A stretch of 64,000 nt of DNA, from assembly GCF_900104775.1 (NCBI RefSeq), contig NZ_FNSA01000001.1, positions 186,001 to 250,000 of the forward strand, given 5' to 3'. Source of the DNA: Tsukamurella tyrosinosolvens. GTDB taxonomy: Bacteria > Actinomycetota > Actinomycetes > Mycobacteriales > Mycobacteriaceae. The position numbers and the translations under genes were made by a program. The notes under the pieces were generated by a model, which did not search any database, was not told the origin of the DNA, and saw nothing but the letters and a program-made list of their open reading frames with translations. Positions 46,514 to 55,514 of this stretch are shown in pieces (the stretch's first letter is position 1; each line of letters opens with the position of its first letter).

Positions 46514-48580
46514 ATGCGCCTGCCCAACCTGCGCCTGCTCACCGATCACGACGGTAAGTCGGCCCGCTCGCACACGACCTGCAAGTACAAGTGCGGCAAC
46601 CAGTGCTTCCGCGAGCACGACAACCAGTCGGACAACGAGTACTTCGGCGACATCACGCGACGCACCGTGCTCCGCGGCGCCGGCGTGGCGGCGCTGGGCG
46701 CGGGTGCGGTCACCGTCCTCGCGGCGTGCGGCGACAACGGTTCCAGCGGCGCGGGCGCCTCCTCGAGCGCGGCGGCGGGCAACGGCGCACCGTCGGAGAA
46801 CGTGAACGCCCCCGGCCTGAACTTCAACGCCATCACCCCGAACAAGGCCGACGCGGTGACCGTGCCCGAGGGCTATGAGCAGGCCGTCGTGATCCGCTGG
46901 GGCGACCCGGTCGTCCCGGGCGCACCGCAGTTCGACTTCGACAAGCAGACCCCCGAGGCGCAGGCGCAGCAGTTCGGCTTCAACAACGACTTCACGGATC
47001 TCATCCCCGTGGACGGCAAGCCGGACACCTTCCTCATGGTGTGCAACCAGGAGTACACGACCGGCACCGCGATGTTCAAGGGCTACAAGGAGGGCGACCC
47101 CACCGAGAACCAGGTGCGGGTCGAGATGGCCGCCCACGGCATCACCGTGGTCGAGGTCAAGGGCGAGCCCGGCTCGGGCAAGCTGACTCCCGTTCTGGGG
47201 GAGTACAACCGGCGCATCACCGCGTCGACGGAGTTCGAGCTGCGCGGCCCCGCCGCCGGCACCTTCTTCACGAAGACCACCGCGGACCCCACCGGCACCC
47301 GCGTCCTGGGCACCATCGCCAACTGCTCGGGCGGCATCACGCCGTGGGGCACCATGATCTCCGGCGAGGAGAATTACACCAACTACTTCTCGGGCACCGA
47401 CAAGCCGCCGCTGGACGGCCTCAAGGAGGGCTGGAAGCGGTACGGCGTGGGCAAGGACGAGGACGCCCACCACTGGATGAAGTTCGAGGACCGGTTCGAT
47501 CTGTCCAAGGAGCCCAACGAGATCAACCGGTTCGGCTACCTCGTCGAGGTCAACCCGCACGACCCGAAGTCCACCCCGATCAAGCACTCGGCCCTGGGCC
47601 GCATGAAGCGCGAGGGCGGCAACATCTACGTCACGCCCACGGGTGAGGTCGTGACCTACTGCGGCGACGACTCGAAGTTCGAGTACATCTACAAGTTCGT
47701 CAGCTCGCGGAAGATCCAGCCGGGCAAGGGCGCCGCGGCCATGGAGTCGAACATGCGGATCCTCGACGAGGGCACGCTGTACGTCGCCAAGTTCGAGGGC
47801 CAGAAGGTCGAGAACGGCACGGTCCCCGAGGGCGGCTACAAGGGCACCGGGAAGTGGATCCCCCTGCTCACCACCAAGGCCGACGGCAGCGCCGAGTCGC
47901 ACGTCGAGGGCATGCCGGCCGAGAACGTCGCGCTGTGGACCCGCGTCGCGGGCGACAAGGTGGGCGCGACCAAGATGGACCGCCCCGAGGACATCGAGCC
48001 GAACCCCAAGACCGGCAAGATCTACTGCGCGCTGACCAACAACAGCGACCGCGGCACCGAGGGCAAGGCCGGCATCGACACGCCGAACCCGCGCGTGAAG
48101 AACAAGAGCGGGCAGCTGCTCGAGATCACCGACAACCACACCGGCACCGACTTCTCCTGGGACCTGCTGCTGGTGTGCGGCGACCCCGCCGCCGCCGACA
48201 CGTACTACGGCGGCTTCGACAAGACCAAGGTCTCGCGGATCAGCTGCCCCGACAACGTCACCTTCGATTCGCACGGCAACCTGTGGATCTCGACCGACGG
48301 CACCAACGCCACCTTCGACAGCAACGACGGCCTGTTCGGCGTCGTCCTGGAGGGCAAGGACCGTGGCCTGACCAAGCAGTTCCTCACGGTGCCCTTCGGC
48401 GCCGAGACCTGCGGCCCCGTCGTGCGCGACAACCGCGTGCTCGTCGCGGTGCAGCACCCGGGCGAGACCGACGACGCGACGGCCGACAAGCCCACCTCGC
48501 ACTGGCCCGACGGCGGCTCCAGCCAGCCCCGCCCGTCGGTGGTCGCGGTATGGAAGAAGTCGGGGAACATCGGGTCGTAA
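46514..48580 (+). CDS. phoX: PhoX-family alkaline phosphatase (DUF839), Tat-exported
   Basis: 688 residues. A long N-region precedes the twin-arginine motif TRRTVLRGAG (Arg49–Arg50). A hydrophobic stretch then leads to LAACGD with Cys72, so the product is either a lipoprotein or a secreted enzyme. The mature part has PhoX blocks: CNQEYTT, NCSGGITPWGTMISGEENY, GRMKREGGNIYVT and CPDNVTFDSHGNLWISTDG. These supply the Ca/Fe cluster ligands of this beta-propeller phosphatase, which releases phosphate from organic phosphoesters outside the cell. Confidence 0.92.
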   Translation: MRLPNLRLLTDHDGKSARSHTTCKYKCGNQCFREHDNQSDNEYFGDITRRTVLRGAGVAALGAGAVTVLAACGDNGSSGAGASSSAAAGNGAPSENVNAPGLNFNAITPNKADAVTVPEGYEQAVVIRWGDPVVPGAPQFDFDKQTPEAQAQQFGFNNDFTDLIPVDGKPDTFLMVCNQEYTTGTAMFKGYKEGDPTENQVRVEMAAHGITVVEVKGEPGSGKLTPVLGEYNRRITASTEFELRGPAAGTFFTKTTADPTGTRVLGTIANCSGGITPWGTMISGEENYTNYFSGTDKPPLDGLKEGWKRYGVGKDEDAHHWMKFEDRFDLSKEPNEINRFGYLVEVNPHDPKSTPIKHSALGRMKREGGNIYVTPTGEVVTYCGDDSKFEYIYKFVSSRKIQPGKGAAAMESNMRILDEGTLYVAKFEGQKVENGTVPEGGYKGTGKWIPLLTTKADGSAESHVEGMPAENVALWTRVAGDKVGATKMDRPEDIEPNPKTGKIYCALTNNSDRGTEGKAGIDTPNPRVKNKSGQLLEITDNHTGTDFSWDLLLVCGDPAAADTYYGGFDKTKVSRISCPDNVTFDSHGNLWISTDGTNATFDSNDGLFGVVLEGKDRGLTKQFLTVPFGAETCGPVVRDNRVLVAVQHPGETDDATADKPTSHWPDGGSSQPRPSVVAVWKKSGNIGS

Positions 48581-48602
48581 TCCCCCGTTCCTCCGGTCCG
48601 AC

Positions 48603-48636
48603 GGTGCCGGGCTCGCCTGCGGGCGGGCCCGGCACC
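48603..48636 (+). terminator. Terminator after phoX
   Basis: GGTGCCGGGCTCGCC (48603–48617) pairs with GGCGGGCCCGGCACC (48622–48636), with one T·G pair and loop TGCG. The left arm overlaps a copy of the recurrent 9-mer (complement CGACGGTGC at 48599–48607). Confidence 0.75.
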
Positions 48637-48663
48637 ATCGTTCCAACCCTTAGTATCGAGGTC

Positions 48664-49149
48664 ATGACCCCCGCGTCCGAAGCACCCGGCGCACCGTCGG
48701 CCCCGGCGGCCGATGCCGCGATCGACGACCTCGCCTCCCGCCTGCGCTCCCCGCTGCTGCAGCTGCACTTCCTGGTGCGGCGCAACACCCCCGGCCCCGA
48801 CCTCACCCCCGCGCAGCAGGCCGCCCTGCAGAGCCTGCTGCTCCTGGGTCCGGTGCGGATGGGCGAGCTCGCACGCTACTTGCGGATCCGCCTGCCCTCT
48901 GCCACGAGCGCCGTGGACGGCCTCGAGCGGCTCGGCCTCGCGGAGCGCAGCCCCGACCCCGACGACGGCCGGGCCGTGGTCGTCAAGCTCTCCGAGCACG
49001 GGCAGCAGCTGACCTCCGAGCTGGTGGCGGCGCGCAACGCGATGCTGGCCGGACACCTGGGCGAGCTGTCCGACGAGGACCGCGCGAACCTGGATCGCGC
49101 GATCCCCGCGCTGCACAAGCTCATGGACCGGTACCGGGACGACCTCTGA
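48664..49149 (+). CDS. MarR-family transcriptional regulator
   Basis: 161 residues from ATG 48664. The winged helix lies at about residues 55–115 (VRMGELARYLRIRLPSATSAVDGLERLGLAERSPDPDDGRAVVVKLSEHG, read in parts), flanked by dimerisation helices. The first 20 residues are Ala/Pro-rich with an Ala-Pro-Ser unit. TAGTAT lies 10–15 bases upstream of the start, and the same hexamer precedes the following MFS gene. This favours control of the drug-efflux-like neighbour by the regulator. Confidence 0.9.
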   Translation: MTPASEAPGAPSAPAADAAIDDLASRLRSPLLQLHFLVRRNTPGPDLTPAQQAALQSLLLLGPVRMGELARYLRIRLPSATSAVDGLERLGLAERSPDPDDGRAVVVKLSEHGQQLTSELVAARNAMLAGHLGELSDEDRANLDRAIPALHKLMDRYRDDL

Positions 49150-49221
49150 GGAATCAGTCACACGCGCTTGCCTTTCGCACGGCGAATTAGTTAGGATTTC
49201 GTAGTATTGAAAGGAGCTGCG

Positions 49222-50493
49222 ATGACGACCACCGCCGACCACGACCAGACAGAGCACGCGCACCCCAGCCTGCGCGAGACCCTCTCCCATCAGCCCAAGG
49301 CGGTGTGGGTCACGGCCTTCGCCGCGGTCATCGCGTTCATGGGGATCGGCCTCGTCGACCCCATCCTGGTGTCGATCGCGGAGTCGCTACACGCGACGCC
49401 CAGCCAGACCACGCTGCTGTTCTCGTCCTACCTGGGTGTGCAGGTCGTGGCGATGCTCTTCATCGGCTGGTTCACCTCGATGTTCGGCGCCAAGCGCACC
49501 GTCATCGCCGGCCTGCTGCTCATCGTCATCGCCGCCGCGGCCTGCGCCCTCGCGAACTCGATCGGCGTGCTGGTGGCCTGGCGCGCGGTGTGGGGCCTCG
49601 GTAACGCGCTGTTCATCGCCACCGCCCTCGCGGTGATCGTCTCCGCCGCCACCGGCGGCCAGCAGGGTGCGATCCTGCTCTACGAGGCGGCCCTGGGCCT
49701 CGGCCTGGCCGTGGGCCCGCTGCTGGGCGCCGTGCTCGGCGGCGTCTCCTGGCGCGGGCCGTTCGCCGGGACCGCGATCCTCATGCTCATCGGCGCCGTC
49801 CTCTGCGCCACCATGCTCAAGCCCGATGCGGCCGAGGCGAGGGAGAAGCGACAGCGCGAGGGCACCGTCTCCCCTCTCGCTCCCCTGCGCGCCCTGCGCC
49901 AGCGCGGCCTGTTCCTCACCGGACTCGGCTCCGCGTTCTACACCGCGGCCTTCTTCACCATCCTCGCGTGGTCGCCGTTCGTGCTGCACCGCAGCGCCTA
50001 CTTCGTGGGTGCGGTCTTCGTCGGCTGGGGCCTGCTGGTCGCCGTGAGCGGCGTGTGGCTGGCGCCGAAGGTCGCCGCCGCCCTCGGCGAGCGGGCCGGC
50101 TCCATCGCCGCCGTGCTGGTCTACGGCGCCCTGCTGGTGGTCGCCGCCATCGGGCACGAGAACGTCGCGGTCGTGGTCACCGTCGTCGTACTCTCGGGCA
50201 TCCCGTCGGGCGTGCTGAACACACTGTTCACCGGCACCGCGATGTCGATCGCGGACGCGCCGCGCCCCGTCGCGAGCGCCGGCTACAACTTCCTGCGCTG
50301 GGCGGGCGGCGCCCTCGCCGCTACGTTCGTCGCGCACTTCGCGAACTGGTTCGGCAGCCCCGCCGCCCCGTTCTACATCGGCGCGATCGCCTGCGTCGTC
50401 GCCGCCGTCATCCTGACCCAGGTGCGCGGCCGGGGCGCCGACTCCCGCGAGGTGCCCGCCGAGGCCGCCCTCGTCGGCGACGCGGAGTTCTGA
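49222..50493 (+). CDS. MFS transporter, drug-efflux type
   Basis: 423 residues from ATG behind AAAGGAG. Twelve membrane helices are expected. The inter-helix motif GWFTSMFGAKRTVIAGLLL is at helix 2–3, and LAVGPLLGAVLGGVSW has the antiporter-type motif of efflux pumps in helix 5. It begins 72 bases after the MarR gene with its own TAGTAT −10-like box (49202–49207). It probably exports a toxic compound by proton antiport. A hairpin terminator follows. Confidence 0.9.
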   Translation: MTTTADHDQTEHAHPSLRETLSHQPKAVWVTAFAAVIAFMGIGLVDPILVSIAESLHATPSQTTLLFSSYLGVQVVAMLFIGWFTSMFGAKRTVIAGLLLIVIAAAACALANSIGVLVAWRAVWGLGNALFIATALAVIVSAATGGQQGAILLYEAALGLGLAVGPLLGAVLGGVSWRGPFAGTAILMLIGAVLCATMLKPDAAEAREKRQREGTVSPLAPLRALRQRGLFLTGLGSAFYTAAFFTILAWSPFVLHRSAYFVGAVFVGWGLLVAVSGVWLAPKVAAALGERAGSIAAVLVYGALLVVAAIGHENVAVVVTVVVLSGIPSGVLNTLFTGTAMSIADAPRPVASAGYNFLRWAGGALAATFVAHFANWFGSPAAPFYIGAIACVVAAVILTQVRGRGADSREVPAEAALVGDAEF

Positions 50494-50510
50494 GCAGCGG
50501 AACCATCCAC

Positions 50511-50550
50511 GAAAACCCCGGCGAATCCCCAGGATTCGGCCGGGGTTCTC
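50511..50550 (+). terminator. Terminator after the MFS gene
   Basis: The arm 50511–50528 pairs with 50532–50550 (core AACCCCGGC…GAATCC / GGATTC…GCCGGGGTT) with one bulged base and the loop CCA. TCTCGCG follows the stem. Confidence 0.7.
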
Positions 50551-50584
50551 GCGTTCGGGCGAAGCTGTTCGGTACCGTGGCGCC

Positions 50585-51262
50585 ATGACCGACACGCCTC
50601 TCGCCCTCGTGACCGGCGCCTCCCGCGGGCTCGGCACGCACATCGCGCGCGGGCTCGGCGCCTCGCACCGCCTGCTGCTGGGCGGTCGCCCCTCCCCCGC
50701 CCTCGACGCGCTCGTCGCCGAGTTCGACGGTGCCGCCGCCTTTCCGGCGGATCTCACCGATCACGCCACGGTCCGGGAGCTCACCGCACCCATCGACCGG
50801 CTCGACGTGCTCGTGCACAACGCCGGCATCGGCCGGATCGGCTCCATCGAGGACACGCCCGCGGCGGACTGGCGGGAGATGTTCGAGGTCAACCTGCTCG
50901 CGGTCGTCGAGCTCACCCGTGCGCTCCTGCCCGCGCTGCGGACCGCCGGCGGCCACGTGGTGCTGCTCAATTCCGGCGCCGGCAAGCGCGCGAACCCCGG
51001 GTGGTCGGCATACGCCGCCAGCAAGTTCGGGCTCACCGCGTTCGCCGAGGCTCTGCGGGCGGAGGAGCCCGCGCTGCGGGTGACGAGCGTCTTCCCCGGC
51101 CGGATCGACACCGAGATGCAGCAGGGGATCTTCGCCGCCGAGGGCCGCGAGTACGCCACCGACGGCCTGCTCCGCCCGGAGACGGTCGCGCGCGCGGTCG
51201 TCCAGGCGGTCACCACTCCCGGAGACGCGCACCCCACGGAGATCGTTCTCCGGCCCCGCTGA
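50585..51262 (+). CDS. Short-chain dehydrogenase/reductase
   Basis: 225 residues. Rossmann signature TGASRGLGTHIARGL at the start, NAGIGRIG near residue 78, and the catalytic YAASK near 142 with Ser preceding in LLNSGAGK. The C-terminal region (VFPGRIDTEMQ) is typical of NADP-using SDRs. The TGASRG motif and an Arg favour NADP(H). The substrate is unknown. Its stop abuts the stop of the opposite-strand gene with no intervening base. Confidence 0.9.
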   Translation: MTDTPLALVTGASRGLGTHIARGLGASHRLLLGGRPSPALDALVAEFDGAAAFPADLTDHATVRELTAPIDRLDVLVHNAGIGRIGSIEDTPAADWREMFEVNLLAVVELTRALLPALRTAGGHVVLLNSGAGKRANPGWSAYAASKFGLTAFAEALRAEEPALRVTSVFPGRIDTEMQQGIFAAEGREYATDGLLRPETVARAVVQAVTTPGDAHPTEIVLRPR

Positions 51263-51709
51263 TCAGCGGACCAGGTACCGCCCCGTGCACACACGGGTCC
51301 AGTTGTCGTGCCACGGCACCGGCCCGGGGCCGTCGGCGACGTGCACCAGCACGCGGAACTCGACGTCCCCCGGTCCCGTGGCCGCCCGGAAGAACGCGGC
51401 GTTGACGCCCTCGCCCGCGACGTGCCCCGTCGCGCCCGTGCGCAGGTTGCGCCAGTCCAGAGTGCCCGTCGCCTTGAAGGTGATGCCCGCCCAGAGCGGC
51501 CCGAAGTCCGCCCTCCCCGTGACGCCGACCCGGCCCGGGCCGTCGGCGGTGATCGTGGAGATGAGGCCGGGAACCCGGCAGAGGTTGTCGGGCGCGGGTC
51601 CCGGGCCGGGCGCCGCCCCGGCGACACCCGCGCCGGCCGCGACAGTCACGGCGACGACGGCGACCGCCGCCGTGCCCCGCACGATCGAGCGGATACTGGT
51701 GTGCTGCAT
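51263..51709 (-). CDS. Small secreted protein, unknown function
   Basis: 148 residues. A clear signal peptide (Arg start, hydrophobic Ala/Val core, cleavage near AGAAPG at about residue 34) leads to a mature domain of ~115 residues. Two cysteines (NLCRVPG and RVCTGRYLVR) near its ends could form one disulphide. Trp and Phe residues are conserved-looking in FGPLWAGITFKATG. No family is recognised with confidence. The fold may be a small beta-barrel. Confidence 0.8.
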   Translation of the reverse strand: MQHTSIRSIVRGTAAVAVVAVTVAAGAGVAGAAPGPGPAPDNLCRVPGLISTITADGPGRVGVTGRADFGPLWAGITFKATGTLDWRNLRTGATGHVAGEGVNAAFFRAATGPGDVEFRVLVHVADGPGPVPWHDNWTRVCTGRYLVR

Positions 51710-51860
51710 GAGAACTCCTCGGGTGCGTGATCGGATCGGTCCCCCACCCGTGGCTTCAGTGCGACCGCGCTGTCCGCACGGCTGACGTTAGAACCGCGGC
51801 CCCGGAAGCGCAACGATCCGGGGTTGTCCATGCCGGGACGGTCGGCATAGAGTCGAACGT

Positions 51861-52499
51861 GTGAGCAGCGAGTTGTGGGCCGGCGTCGACGACTACCTCG
51901 AGCGGACGGTGGCCGTCGACGCGGCGGCGTTCGAGCCGATCCGCGCCGCGCAGGCCGAGGGCGGCCTGCCGGACATCGCCGTCTCCGCCACCCAGGGCAA
52001 ATTCCTCTACCTGCTCGCGTCCATCGCGCGCGCCGACCGGGTCCTCGAGATCGGCACCCTCGGCGGCTACAGCACCGCGTGGCTCGCGCGCGCCGTCGGG
52101 CCGTCGGGATCGGTGGTCACCCTGGAGTTCGCGCCCGAGCACGCCGCGGTCGCGCGGGCCAGCCTCGACGCAGCGGGGATCGGTGACCGGGTGGACATCA
52201 AGGTCGGGGCCGCGCTCGACACGCTGCCCTTCCTCGAGGGCCCGTTCGACCTCGTCTTCATCGACGCCGACAAGGCGAACAACCGCGCCTACCTGGATTG
52301 GGCTCTGCGGCTGAGCGTTCCGGGCACCGTCATCGTGCTCGACAACGTGGTGCGCCGCCTGCACGACGAGGGCCCCGACGCCGACGGCATCCGCGGCGCC
52401 CTCGAGCGCCTGGGCTCCGACCCTCGGCTGGACTCCACGGCGCTGCAGACCGTCGGGATCAAGGGCTGGGACGGCCTGGCCATCGCCGTCGTCCGCTGA
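51861..52499 (+). CDS. Class I O-methyltransferase (CCoAOMT type)
   Basis: 212 residues from GTG 51861. SAM-binding motif LEIGTLGGYSTAWLARAVG near residue 60, acidic motif VVTLEF, and the metal/substrate segment FDLVFIDADKANNRAYLDWAL near 130. The final motif is VIVLDNVVRRLHD. It should methylate a hydroxyl on a small aromatic or catechol-like compound with Mg2+. Its stop abuts the stop of the convergent AlkZ-like gene. Confidence 0.92.
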   Translation: MSSELWAGVDDYLERTVAVDAAAFEPIRAAQAEGGLPDIAVSATQGKFLYLLASIARADRVLEIGTLGGYSTAWLARAVGPSGSVVTLEFAPEHAAVARASLDAAGIGDRVDIKVGAALDTLPFLEGPFDLVFIDADKANNRAYLDWALRLSVPGTVIVLDNVVRRLHDEGPDADGIRGALERLGSDPRLDSTALQTVGIKGWDGLAIAVVR

Positions 52500-53681
52500 T
52501 CAGGCCCCGTACGAGGGCAGGGTGATCGGGGACTTGTAGAGCGAGTTCACGCGCTCCCCCGCCAGCCACTCCTGTAGCCGCGCGGCCTCCGCGTCGAGCG
52601 CCTTGCGCGCCTCGCGGGGCGTGCCGGGGGCGAGAACCAGGCCGACGGCGCCCTCGTCGTCCTGGACGTAGGCCCCGATGACGCGGCCGTTCCACCACGC
52701 CGTGGTCCCGGCGTTGCCGGCGCTGTCGTAGATCGCGGTGGCGAAGCCGGGATCGAGATAGAAGGTGCGCTCCTTCCAGCCCATCGGCGTGGGATCGAGC
52801 GCGGGGAGGAGTGCCGCCCAGGGCTCCACGGGGTCCTCCGGGTCCACGTCGTTGGGCAGCACCCAGCCGGTTCCGTCGCGCTCCAATCGCACCTGGACCG
52901 CGCCGATCTCGGCGAGTGCGGCGCGGATCGCGGTCTTGGTAGCGCCGAACCACCACACCACGTCGGTCTCCGTGGCCGGGCCGAAGGCACGCAGGTACTC
53001 GCGTACCAGAATCGCGTAGGCCTCCCCCGGATCGACGCGCTCGGCCGGCTCGCCGAGCCACTCGTCGGCGCGGGACCACTGGTTCCGGTTCACCCGCCAG
53101 TGGCTCTCATTGTGGGCGCGCACCAGCTCGCCCGATGCGCCGAGCCACGTGAGAACCCTGGGCGCCAGATGCATCTCGCCGCCGTACTTCTTGCCCTCGG
53201 ACATCATCACCTTGCCGTCGAGCTCGGGCAGCCGCTCGCGGAGCCGCACGGCGCTGAGCTCGCAGCCGCGGAGGGCGTCGAGGACCGCGGCGCGCGCCTG
53301 CGCGAGCCAGGCCTCGCCGTCGTCGGCGATGCCGCCGCGGACCGCGTCCTTGGCGATCTTCGCGTGCTCCTGGGCCGCCACGCGATCCGACGGTCCGCTC
53401 AGCGCCGGGCCGTACAGCTCCCGCGGGAAGACGAACATGGTGCGGCGCATGGCGAGTTGCTTGACGAGGGAGCGCTCCACCCAGAGTTCGCGCTCGTACT
53501 CGTCACGGGCGAAGTCGTGCATCCGCGCGTGCACCGACAGGTACGGCGTCGCCGGCTCCGTGGCGTGCAGGACGCCGACGGCGCGCACCGCGTCCAGCAC
53601 GGATTCGGTGCGATGCTGCGGCGCGAGGGCGTGGCGGCGGGCCATGCGCGCGCGGCGCTCCGCATCGTCGATCAGGCGCAT
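52500..53681 (-). CDS. AlkZ/YcaQ-like winged-helix DNA-binding protein
   Basis: 393 residues. It shows HTH_42 (AlkZ-like) features: ARRHALAPQHR at the start, ATEPATPYLSVHARM near residue 41, LVKQLAMRRTMFVFP near 75, three winged-helix units, and a C-terminal WWNGRVIGAYVQDDEG segment. AlkZ unhooks interstrand crosslinks and some family members protect antibiotic producers. Whether this copy is a glycosylase is not shown; the catalytic Gln pair of AlkZ is not clearly identifiable by eye. Confidence 0.82.
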   Translation of the reverse strand: MRLIDDAERRARMARRHALAPQHRTESVLDAVRAVGVLHATEPATPYLSVHARMHDFARDEYERELWVERSLVKQLAMRRTMFVFPRELYGPALSGPSDRVAAQEHAKIAKDAVRGGIADDGEAWLAQARAAVLDALRGCELSAVRLRERLPELDGKVMMSEGKKYGGEMHLAPRVLTWLGASGELVRAHNESHWRVNRNQWSRADEWLGEPAERVDPGEAYAILVREYLRAFGPATETDVVWWFGATKTAIRAALAEIGAVQVRLERDGTGWVLPNDVDPEDPVEPWAALLPALDPTPMGWKERTFYLDPGFATAIYDSAGNAGTTAWWNGRVIGAYVQDDEGAVGLVLAPGTPREARKALDAEAARLQEWLAGERVNSLYKSPITLPSYGA

Positions 53682-53803
53682 CCGGCGCTCCCCTCATCCG
53701 AGGACTCCAGGCTAAGGCATCGTCGCCCCGTCGGAACCCTGTTCGAGCCTCTTGCTCTCTCTCGCACATCAGGGTAGACTTGCAGTAGCGAAGGGGGCGT
53801 CTC

Positions 53804-55444
53804 GTGATCGATTCCAGCACTGCGGCTGAATATCTCGCCGCGCTCGCCTCCTTCGAACAGGCCGCGGATCGCTTGACCTCGATGAACCCCGTCATGCTGT
53901 CCTCGCAGGAGGTCCTCGGCAGCCTCCGGCGCCTCGAGCGCGCCGCTCGCACGGTCCCCAGCAGCCAGCACTGGCTCACCGAGGTGGCCATCGAGCAGGA
54001 CCTGCCGGCCCAGCTCGGCTACACGGGCGCGAAGGAACTCCTGGTCGATCAGTTGTGCCTGGCGGGCGCCGAGGCCCGGGACCGGATCCGCGGTGCCCGG
54101 TCGCGCGCGCCGCGGCAGGAACGCGGGTACTCCCCCGAGCCGCGCCTGCCGCTCGTCGCCGACGCCCAGCGCGCGGGCACGCTGTCCGACCGGCACGCCC
54201 TGGCGATCGAGAAGGCCTTCGACACCTGCTCCCCCAAGCTGTCCCATCCCGACCTGCACGATCTGGAGGACATGCTGGTCACCGCTGCCGTCGGCGGGTG
54301 CACCCCGGAGGACGTCGTACTCCTCGGCCGGCGCGCGTACGAGCTCCTCGATCCCGACGGTGCCGAGCCCTCCGCGGAGGACATCGCCCGCAAGCGCGAG
54401 TTGACCGTCGGCAAACAGGGTGACGACCTCCTGTCCGCGCTCGGCGGAGTGCTGTCGCCGGAGGCCCGCGCGCTGCTGGACACGGTGCTGGAGAAGCTCG
54501 CCCGGCCCGGTGTGAACAACCCGGAGGACGCTGAGCACCCTGTCGACATCGACGACACCGAGGCCGTCGCCGAAGCGGCGAAGCGGGACCGTCGGAGCGC
54601 CGTCCAGCGCAACCACGACGCGTTCGTCGCGGCACTCCGGATCGTGATCGGTTCGGGTGCGCTCGGGCAGCACCGCGGGATGCCGTGCGTCCCGATCATC
54701 ACCCTGGGGATCGATCAGCTCGAGTCCGAGACCGGCATCGCCACCACCGCCACCGGCGGCCGGCTGCCCGTCGAGGACGCGCTCCGGATGATGGGCGCCA
54801 ACCCCAAATATGTTCTGCTGCTCGACCTCGCGTCCCGTCCGCTGTACTTGGGCCGGGAGAAGCGCCTCGCGTCCGCGGATCAGCGGATCGCGCTGTACGG
54901 ATCGGAGAAGGGCTGCAGTGCTCCGCGCTGCGACGCACCGGCCACGCGCTGCCAGGTCCATCACGTCACCGAGTGGCGGGACGGCGGGCGGACCGACATC
55001 AGCGTGCTCACGCTCGCGTGCGACGCCCACCACGGCAAGGCCGTGCCCAGCGGCGACGAGGTACGCCGCGGCTTCGAGACGATCACCCTGCCCGAGGGCG
55101 ACGAGTACGCCGGCCGTACCGGGTGGCGCCGCACCGGAGATCCCGCCGGTGAGTACCACCCGAATCACACGCACCACGCGCAGGAGCTCTACCGGCTGGC
55201 GCAGGAGCACCACCGGCAACGGCACCAGCAGTACGCCGACGCGTGGCGCGCGCAGGACGAACGCGCCCTCTACCGGGACTTCGTGGGCACCATCCACGAC
55301 GACATCGCCGCGATGCTGGACGGGCCGCACGGCCCGCCGCTGCTGGAGGACCTGCTCTCCGAACACGACGCCGACAACCATTGGCGCGAGGATCCGCCGT
55401 GGCCCGCGCACCAGACGCTGGATCGGCTGCACGCCATAGCGTGA
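53804..55444 (+). CDS. DUF222/HNH endonuclease-domain protein (13E12-type)
   Basis: 546 residues from GTG 53804 behind AAGGGGG. The N-terminal two-thirds is a DUF222 region, with LDTVLEKLARPGVNNPED and RRSAVQRNHDAFVAALR. The C-terminal HNH nuclease is seen as CSAPRCDAPATRCQVHHVTEW near residue 370 and LTLACDAHHGKAV, with paired cysteines. These proteins occur in many copies in Mycobacteriales genomes and the M. tuberculosis 13E12 repeat genes belong here. Role unknown; they are often linked to mobile DNA, but no transposase or att site is visible. Confidence 0.9.
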   Translation: MIDSSTAAEYLAALASFEQAADRLTSMNPVMLSSQEVLGSLRRLERAARTVPSSQHWLTEVAIEQDLPAQLGYTGAKELLVDQLCLAGAEARDRIRGARSRAPRQERGYSPEPRLPLVADAQRAGTLSDRHALAIEKAFDTCSPKLSHPDLHDLEDMLVTAAVGGCTPEDVVLLGRRAYELLDPDGAEPSAEDIARKRELTVGKQGDDLLSALGGVLSPEARALLDTVLEKLARPGVNNPEDAEHPVDIDDTEAVAEAAKRDRRSAVQRNHDAFVAALRIVIGSGALGQHRGMPCVPIITLGIDQLESETGIATTATGGRLPVEDALRMMGANPKYVLLLDLASRPLYLGREKRLASADQRIALYGSEKGCSAPRCDAPATRCQVHHVTEWRDGGRTDISVLTLACDAHHGKAVPSGDEVRRGFETITLPEGDEYAGRTGWRRTGDPAGEYHPNHTHHAQELYRLAQEHHRQRHQQYADAWRAQDERALYRDFVGTIHDDIAAMLDGPHGPPLLEDLLSEHDADNHWREDPPWPAHQTLDRLHAIA

Positions 55445-55472
55445 CGCGGCGACCTCTCCGTGCTCCGTCTCT

Positions 55473-55506
55473 CGTCGGAATGCCCCGGCCCCGAAGGGTT
55501 CCGACG
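55473..55506. terminator. Hairpin between convergent genes
   Basis: CGTCGGAA (55473–55480) pairs with TTCCGACG (55499–55506) across an 18-base loop. It begins 29 bases after the HNH gene and ends 9 bases before the stop of the leftward gene. Confidence 0.45.
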
Positions 55507-55514
55507 ACGACCGG

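Noticed and set aside
53804-55444. DUF222/HNH gene as evidence of a mobile element or CRISPR-related nuclease
   Set aside because: No transposase, direct repeats, att-like duplications or cas genes are visible around it; these genes are common single units in this order.
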